A stretch of 28,995 bases of DNA, taken from Tychonema litorale BBK16 (lineage in GTDB: Bacteria; Cyanobacteriota; Cyanobacteriia; Cyanobacteriales; Microcoleaceae). The stretch is from NCBI RefSeq assembly GCF_021648855.1, contig NZ_JAKJHX010000027.1:23402-52396 (forward strand), given 5' to 3'. Below are positions 24,436-28,995 of this stretch, one piece after another (position 1 is the first letter of the stretch; each line of letters opens with the position of its first letter). The position numbers and the translations under genes were made by a program. The notes below the pieces were generated by a model, which had not been told where the DNA came from, made no database searches, and saw only the letters and a program-made list of their open reading frames with translations.

Positions 24436-25704
24436 TTATCTTGGTGGGCGTCGGTTGCGTAAAAACTCAGGAATATCCAAGCCAAAATCCTGTTTCGGTT
24501 TACTATCCGGCGTCTGTTGAGCTGGAGTCACCTGAACAGTAGCAGCCCGCCAAGGAGCATTAGCATTTTGCGTCCTACTCACCGGCTGCTGTGCTGGAAT
24601 TTCCCCCGAAAAACCAGTAGCGATCACAGTAATCTTGATTTCGCCCTGAAGTCGTTCGTCAATCACCGCTCCAAAAATAATATTGGCATTCGGATCGACC
24701 ACCTCGTAAATCGTCTCAGCCGCCGCATTCACCTCATGCAGCGTCATATCAGTACCGCCAGTAATGTTGAACACAACACCTCTAGCGCCCTCTATAGACG
24801 AAGCCTCCAGCAAAGGCGAAGAAATCGCCTGCATCGCCGCTTCCCTAGCCCGCGACTTGCCAGAACCCACGCCAATACCCATCAGCGCCGAACCTGCATC
24901 CGCCATTACTGCCCGCACGTCAGCAAAGTCAACGTTTACCAAACCAGGAATAGTAATAATGTCCGAAATACCCTGAACCCCTTGGCGCAGGATATCATCA
25001 GCAACTCGAAAAGCCTCTTGCACAGGCATTTGTTCAGAAATCACCGACAACAGCTTGTCGTTGGGAATCACGATCAACGTATCAACTCGGCTTTTCAACT
25101 CTGCGATACCTTCCTCAGCTTGACTGGTGCGCCGCCGCCCCTCAAAAGTAAAAGGTCGCGTGACTATACCCACAGTCAAAGCGCCCATTTCCTTGGCAAC
25201 CTCCGCCACAATCGGAGCCGCGCCCGTGCCCGTACCGCCGCCCATGCCTGCGGTGATAAATACCAAATCTGCACCGTTCAAGGCACTAGCCACCTCGTCG
25301 CGAGATTCCTCAGCAGCCTTTTGACCGATCGCCGGATTGCCTCCTGCACCCAAACCGCGTGTCAACTTTTGTCCGACTTGCAAGCGTTTGGGCGCATTTG
25401 ATAGAACTAAAGCTTGAGAATCGGTATTCACGCACCAAAACTCTACGCCAGAAACCTCGCTAGCAATCATGCGGTTAACGGCGTTGCCCCCACCCCCGCC
25501 GACGCCAATTACTTTGATTTTGGCTGCACTACTGGGCATGATGTCTTTGGGATTGACCATAAGATCGATATCAATACTATCTACATTTACATAACCAGAC
25601 TTGCGTCTAAACGGATTGGTGGAATCGTATGCCACCGGAAAATTTTTGACTTCTTCCGAAGGGGGGCTGTCTTGGCCAGACCCCTGTCTATTATTAAGCG
25701 TCAT
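24436..25704 (-). CDS. ftsZ: cell division protein FtsZ
   Basis: Tubulin-like GTPase that polymerises into the Z ring at the division site. The 422-residue protein has the GTP-binding [13 protein letters not shown] (67-79), the tubulin signature GGGTGTG (155-161), the T7 synergy loop NVDFAD (257-262) and a C-terminal peptide [11 protein letters not shown] that binds partner proteins. An N-terminal extension of about 60 residues rich in Ser/Pro/Asp precedes the core, as in other filamentous cyanobacteria. Start ATG at 25704. It lies downstream of ftsQ on the same strand, but 471 bases away, with a MITE-like element in between; cyanobacteria have no ftsA, so ftsQ-ftsZ adjacency is the expected order. 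Confidence 0.98.
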   Translation of the reverse strand: MTLNNRQGSGQDSPPSEEVKNFPVAYDSTNPFRRKSGYVNVDSIDIDLMVNPKDIMPSSAAKIKVIGVGGGGGNAVNRMIASEVSGVEFWCVNTDSQALVLSNAPKRLQVGQKLTRGLGAGGNPAIGQKAAEESRDEVASALNGADLVFITAGMGGGTGTGAAPIVAEVAKEMGALTVGIVTRPFTFEGRRRTSQAEEGIAELKSRVDTLIVIPNDKLLSVISEQMPVQEAFRVADDILRQGVQGISDIITIPGLVNVDFADVRAVMADAGSALMGIGVGSGKSRAREAAMQAISSPLLEASSIEGARGVVFNITGGTDMTLHEVNAAAETIYEVVDPNANIIFGAVIDERLQGEIKITVIATGFSGEIPAQQPVSRTQNANAPWRAATVQVTPAQQTPDSKPKQDFGLDIPEFLRNRRPPR

Positions 25705-25910
25705 TATAGTCGGGGATGGTAGATTACAGCTTGTTAACTCAGCACCAATTCACAATCACTATAGGCTATGTTGCGCGAAAAACTAGCGCAAGGAAGGCTC
25801 AATATTAGCAAGCTTGGATCTTGTCCAGCAACTAGCCGAGAATTACAGCAGATTCCACCTTTGTGAAGTACACGCCCGCGATCGATCACCGTAGGGACAA
25901 AGGCTTTCGC

Positions 25911-26135
25911 CCAAGGAGTGTCAACTTAAGCCTGAAAGCCCGCCAGGAACTGTAGTCAGCCACCCTGTCCGCCAGGGAATTAATTCCCTGTCTAATAGCT
26001 AAAGTCCTCTAAAAGAGGACTCAAGAACTCCTGCCGTCCTCTTTTAGAGGACTTGCGCTTTGAGGCAGGGGTTTCAACCCTTGCCGGACTATTGGTTGTA
26101 CCTGATTGTTGACACCTATGGCTCTCGGAGTGTCC
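25911..26135. mobile_element. MITE-like element, copy B, between ftsQ and ftsZ
   Basis: Core 25918-26115 (198 bp), bounded by GTGTCAAC and GTTGACAC, is the reverse complement of copy A (10009-10206) except at one base (26093). Similarity continues through CCAAGGA on the left and CTATGGCTCTCGGAGTGTCC on the right. Beyond that, GTAGGGAC (25891-25898) and GTCCCTAC (26132-26139) bracket it, recalling the dispersed GGACACGGCA hairpin family into which it may have inserted. No open frame of note. The element leaves about 205 bases before the ftsZ start; that stretch (25705-25910) shows no recognisable gene and presumably holds an ftsZ promoter. Confidence 0.85.
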
Positions 26136-26175
26136 CTACCACTTCATAAAACCTGGAATACGCTCTAGCCTGTGC

Positions 26176-27078
26176 TCAATTCCGTGCGCGAGTTGGTGCG
26201 GGACTTGAGTTGTCGGAACTGCTAGGGATGGAGACCTGGTGGATGGTGGGAGAAGCCGGATTTTTCAAGTCAATGTATGCAATTTTGCTTGAATCTAGCT
26301 GTTTTGGCAATTGCCGCATCCTGTTTAAAACTTTCAGTTGCTCGATCGTTCTGGAACCGGGCGGGCCTAGGTGTACAGTACCAATCTCTGTTTTCAGGAT
26401 CAAGTTGTTCGGGTTTTGCCAATCTATTTCAAATACTTTCACCGTCAGACCGCTGAATCCTTGGTAGAATTTCGGCCATTCGGCGCGATAAAGTGCCAAG
26501 TCCCCGATGACTTTTAAAGTTGGTAAAGAACGCTGAGACTGTGTTTCCTGGCTGTTGTTGCCGATCGAGCTATTTTGTGATTGTTTGTCGGTAGTATAGC
26601 TATCAAACGGCATCCAACCACCCTTAGCATCCAACCACCCAACTTTTTGCTTGTCAGTCTTGCGACCAACCACCATACTAGGTTGTGCTACTGCCACCGG
26701 TAAACGTTCTGCCACTTCTACCGTCAAACTCGGTGGGAATAGGTTGCGAGTCACCTTGGCTTTGGCGATCGGGCCCGTTGCCTCCAGTTTAGAAGCCAGG
26801 GCTTGCGGTTGAATCCCCCACAGAGATTGCGGGTAAGAAAGTGGCATCAAAGACCGTACAGCCTTGTCCGAAAGCCAATGATTGCCCTCTACTTTCACTT
26901 GTTCCGATCGAGCAATCAACCAAGTCGGCTGGGAAATCCACCACAGTAAACCCACAGCCATTCCACTTGCCGCCAGCATTTGCCACACAACAGTAGCCAA
27001 TCGAGCGCGCCGAATCCGCTGCAACTGTTGACGCCTGCGACCTAACTCTGTTTCTGACACTGATGCAAAACTAGCCAT
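26176..27078 (-). CDS. ftsQ: cell division protein FtsQ
   Basis: Bitopic divisome protein linking early and late division proteins, 300 residues. A basic cytosolic N-terminus (RRRQQLQRIRRARLA) is followed by one transmembrane helix (about 29-48, VVWQMLAASGMAVGLLWWIS), then a POTRA domain (about 57-125: VKVEGNHWLSDKAVRSLMPL...AKAKVTRNLFPPSLTVEVAERLPVA) and the FtsQ/DivIB beta domain (about 145-285, with GWLDAKGGWMPF). A glutamine/serine-rich insert lies at about 165-185 and the C-terminus is a Ser/Pro-rich tail. Start ATG at 27078. Upstream of ftsZ on the same strand. A 14-base perfect palindrome lies about 40 bases upstream of the start. Confidence 0.93.
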   Translation of the reverse strand: MASFASVSETELGRRRQQLQRIRRARLATVVWQMLAASGMAVGLLWWISQPTWLIARSEQVKVEGNHWLSDKAVRSLMPLSYPQSLWGIQPQALASKLEATGPIAKAKVTRNLFPPSLTVEVAERLPVAVAQPSMVVGRKTDKQKVGWLDAKGGWMPFDSYTTDKQSQNSSIGNNSQETQSQRSLPTLKVIGDLALYRAEWPKFYQGFSGLTVKVFEIDWQNPNNLILKTEIGTVHLGPPGSRTIEQLKVLNRMRQLPKQLDSSKIAYIDLKNPASPTIHQVSIPSSSDNSSPAPTRARN

Positions 27079-27402
27079 TTACCTCTCGACAATTTGCTAA
27101 TTGTGAATTATAGGCAACTCAAAACGTTTTGACTTTTCTGGAGCAGCCCCCTACTATTTAAACAGATCTCCGCAAAATTACTCAAATTGATTGCTAGCTC
27201 AGTAATATCACTGATCCCATGATAAAAACAAAAACTACTTAATTATTGAGAAGTCAATTACAGGTAAGCCGATTAGCTGACAGAGGTTGTTTGGGCATTG
27301 AGGGTATTACCCCACAGAGCAAAATGGGACAATTCAAACTACACTATGATTTGAAGGTTTATACTTTCTATGATTTTTTTTTAACTTTAGTTAGCTTCAA
27401 TT
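27079..27402. other. 324-base gap upstream of ftsQ and the NTPase gene
   Basis: AT-rich region between divergent genes. The only clear structure is the palindrome TCAAAACGTTTTGA at 27119-27132. An open frame of 62 codons (27246-27434) has no family resemblance and overlaps the NTPase start, so it is not called. No RNA gene or convincing promoter was recognised. Confidence 0.6.
27119..27132. promoter_or_regulatory. 14-bp perfect palindrome upstream of ftsQ
   Basis: TCAAAACGTTTTGA is its own reverse complement and lies 41 to 54 bases before the ftsQ ATG, a position suitable for an operator. No known regulator is assigned. A perfect 14-mer palindrome could also be chance in AT-rich DNA. Confidence 0.3.
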
Positions 27403-28740
27403 GTGATCGCACTGGAATTAGACAGATTCTATAAAGCCTGCAACCCGAGTAAGACCCTTGTCGCCGGCGACCCAGGAGACTATCAATATTACATTGATTT
27501 TGCTTCAGTACGTGGTGGAAAAATTATTGAATCTTTACAGCGCACAATTACCCGTATCTCCCCTGACCAGCCAACTTGTCAGCTATTTACAGGACATATT
27601 GGATGTGGCAAATCGACTGAATTATTTCGACTCAAATCTGAGCTAGAACAAGATGGTTTTCACGTCGTCTACTTCGAGTCTTCTCAAGATTTAGATATGG
27701 GGGATGTAGATATCAGCGATATTTTGCTGAGCATTGCCCGTCAAGTCAGTGAAACGATGGAGTCAGCTAAAATTAAACTCAGACCGAGTTATTTCAAGAA
27801 TCTGTTTGCAGAAGTCGCAGAATTTTTGCAGACTCCCATCGACTTGTCAGCAGAAGCGGAGTTATCTGTAGGTATTGCTAGAGTTACTGCTAAAACTAAA
27901 GACTCTCCAAAACTGCGATCGCAGCTTAGGCAATACCTCGAACCCCGTACTAACAGCATCTTGCAGTCCATTAACGAAGAGCTCCTGGACGTCGCGAATC
28001 TCGAACTGAAACGCCAAGGCAAAAAAGGACTCGCAGTAATTGTTGACAACCTCGATCGCCTCGATGGAGGTCTCAAACCCAGCGGACGCACCCAGCCAGA
28101 ATACCTGTTTTTAGACCGTGGCGAACAGTTGAAAAAACTCAATTGCCACGTCGTCTATACTATTCCTCTGACTTTAATTTTTTCCAATGACTTCGGCCGA
28201 CTCGCCAGTCGATTTGGAGTCAAACCCAAAGTAATGCCCATGGTACCGGTGCAAATTCGATCGGGCGAAGACCACGCAGAAGGAATGGCACTATTACGCC
28301 AGCTAGTATTGGCTAGAGCCTTCCCCAATGTTGCTCCTCTTCAACGCCTCGATTTGATTTCCAAGGTATTTGATGCTCCCGAAACCTTAGACAGACTCTG
28401 CCGCATTAGTGGCGGTCATGTCCGCAATCTACTGATGCTTTTGTATAGTTGTTTGCAGCACGAAGACCCGCCTTTTACTCGTGAATGCTTGGAAAGTGTG
28501 ATTCAAGAATACCGCGATGACTTGTTGGGTGCTGTCAATGATCTGGAATGGGAATTGCTGTTTCAAGTCGTAACCCGACAAACGGTGACTGGTGAAGAAG
28601 AGTCTCAAATTTTGTTACGAAGTATGTTTGTTTTTGAATATCGCGATCCAGAAGGTCGATGGTTTGGTATCAATCCAGCTCTAGCAGAAACGAGAAAATA
28701 TAAGGAGTGGCAACAGCGCGTTCACCAAACATCGTTGTGA
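27403..28740 (+). CDS. P-loop NTPase (KAP/STAND-like), uncharacterised
   Basis: 445-residue soluble protein. Walker A is GHIGCGKST (64-72) and Walker B AVIVDNLDRLDG (211-222), where Asp215 is followed by Asn; the DNLDR form recalls KAP and STAND NTPases. The N-terminus (LELDRFYKACNPSKTLVAGDPGDYQYYIDFASVRGG) and the C-terminal helical region (QHEDPPFTRECLESVIQEYRDDLLG...) look like a lid and a small winged-helix part (FGINPALAETRKY). No effector or membrane domain is present, so it may work with products of genes further right, outside the window. Homologous proteins occur in other cyanobacteria as plain ATP-binding proteins (from memory). The only usable start is the GTG at 27403; no ribosome binding site. 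Confidence 0.75.
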   Translation: MIALELDRFYKACNPSKTLVAGDPGDYQYYIDFASVRGGKIIESLQRTITRISPDQPTCQLFTGHIGCGKSTELFRLKSELEQDGFHVVYFESSQDLDMGDVDISDILLSIARQVSETMESAKIKLRPSYFKNLFAEVAEFLQTPIDLSAEAELSVGIARVTAKTKDSPKLRSQLRQYLEPRTNSILQSINEELLDVANLELKRQGKKGLAVIVDNLDRLDGGLKPSGRTQPEYLFLDRGEQLKKLNCHVVYTIPLTLIFSNDFGRLASRFGVKPKVMPMVPVQIRSGEDHAEGMALLRQLVLARAFPNVAPLQRLDLISKVFDAPETLDRLCRISGGHVRNLLMLLYSCLQHEDPPFTRECLESVIQEYRDDLLGAVNDLEWELLFQVVTRQTVTGEEESQILLRSMFVFEYRDPEGRWFGINPALAETRKYKEWQQRVHQTSL

Positions 28741-28884
28741 GTTTTGAGATTGCTTGATGATTATGCCGATTTGAGATTTGGGATGAAAAAAAAAGAACAA
28801 GCCCTCCGATTGATCCGTAATCTAAAATCCCAAGTCTAAAATCGATATGCTGTAGGATATATTTACAAAAATCAGACGTTCCTA

Positions 28885-28995
28885 TTATCTAAAATTAGGA
28901 CACGGCTTATCTGAAATTAGGAGACGGCTTATCTAAAATCAGGACACGGCAGTGCCGTTTCCCTACCCAGATTAATTGTAGGGAAACGGCACTGC
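28885..28995. repeat. 22-bp tandem repeat and long hairpin at the window end
   Basis: Three tandem 22-base units (28885-28906, 28907-28928, 28929-28950) of the form TTATCTAAAATTAGGACACGGC, with a few changes. The last runs into an 18-bp perfect inverted repeat: 28949-28966 pairs with 28978-28995 around an 11-base loop. These are again GGACACGGCA-family sequences, cut by the window edge. The stretch 28741-28884 after the NTPase gene holds only AAATCTA-type heptads. Confidence 0.85.

Noticed and set aside
24517..25401. A 294-codon open frame on the plus strand opposite ftsZ
   Set aside because: It lies wholly antisense to an unambiguous ftsZ, is rich in Arg, His and Ser without family motifs, and is explained by the codon bias of the real gene.
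27246..27434. 62-codon open frame before the NTPase gene
   Set aside because: No ribosome binding site, no recognisable family, and it overlaps the NTPase start in another frame.

Overview
The window comes from a filamentous, non-symbiotic-looking cyanobacterium of the Oscillatoriales type (Microcoleus / Oscillatoria / Kamptonema-like); this is inferred. The supporting signs are the very frequent octamer GCGATCGC (HIP1), many heptanucleotide tandem arrays of the STRR type in the intergenic gaps, CrtR-type carotene hydroxylase, an FtsZ with a long cyanobacterial N-terminal extension next to ftsQ without ftsA, and weak or absent Shine-Dalgarno sites at most genes. The gene content is mostly ordinary chromosomal housekeeping. 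No tRNA, rRNA, CRISPR array or complete insertion sequence was recognised.

Layout. 0-5.4 kb: pyruvate kinase and a PepSY-like lipoprotein (minus), beta-carotene hydroxylase crtR (plus), chorismate mutase aroH and a short S49 peptidase (minus), separated by heptad arrays. 5.4-9.0 kb: an EamA transporter (plus), then an accessory-looking minus-strand group: an AT-rich SMC/RecF-like ATPase, a probable antitoxin and an internally deleted PIN-domain toxin remnant, followed upstream by a Lin0512-family protein. 9.0-17.5 kb: class IV aminotransferase; the glutathione-dependent formaldehyde pathway (frmA and fghA); type 2 isopentenyl-diphosphate isomerase; long SppA peptidase; a small GlsB/YeaQ-type membrane protein; and a glycosyltransferase with TPRs. 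17.6-23.3 kb: Tat-exported beta carbonic anhydrase, a MOSC protein, an orphan DndE-like gene, thiD, and a PAS/GAF/GGDEF diguanylate cyclase. 23.5-29 kb: degenerate metallo-beta-lactamase-fold protein, ftsZ, ftsQ and a P-loop NTPase.

The gaps are as informative as the genes. Two copies of one 198-bp element (10009-10206 and 25918-26115), in opposite orientation and differing at a single base, bracket 15.7 kb; the second sits between ftsQ and ftsZ. A third element (15535-15761) shares their terminal motif, has 33-bp terminal inverted repeats and carries a different, nested-hairpin interior. None encodes a protein, so they look like non-autonomous (MITE-like) elements. A second dispersed family, the hairpin GGACACGGCA-n-TGCCGTGTCC, occurs in at least five gaps and also forms the outer arms of the third element.

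Functional links: FrmA oxidises S-hydroxymethylglutathione and FghA hydrolyses the resulting S-formylglutathione. FtsQ and FtsZ belong to the divisome. CrtR and Idi both serve carotenoid biosynthesis. The diguanylate cyclase may be cotranscribed with thiD. The genes most worth attention are the solitary dndE, the ATPase/antitoxin/deleted-PIN island, and the uncharacterised P-loop NTPase at the right end, whose possible partner genes lie outside the window.
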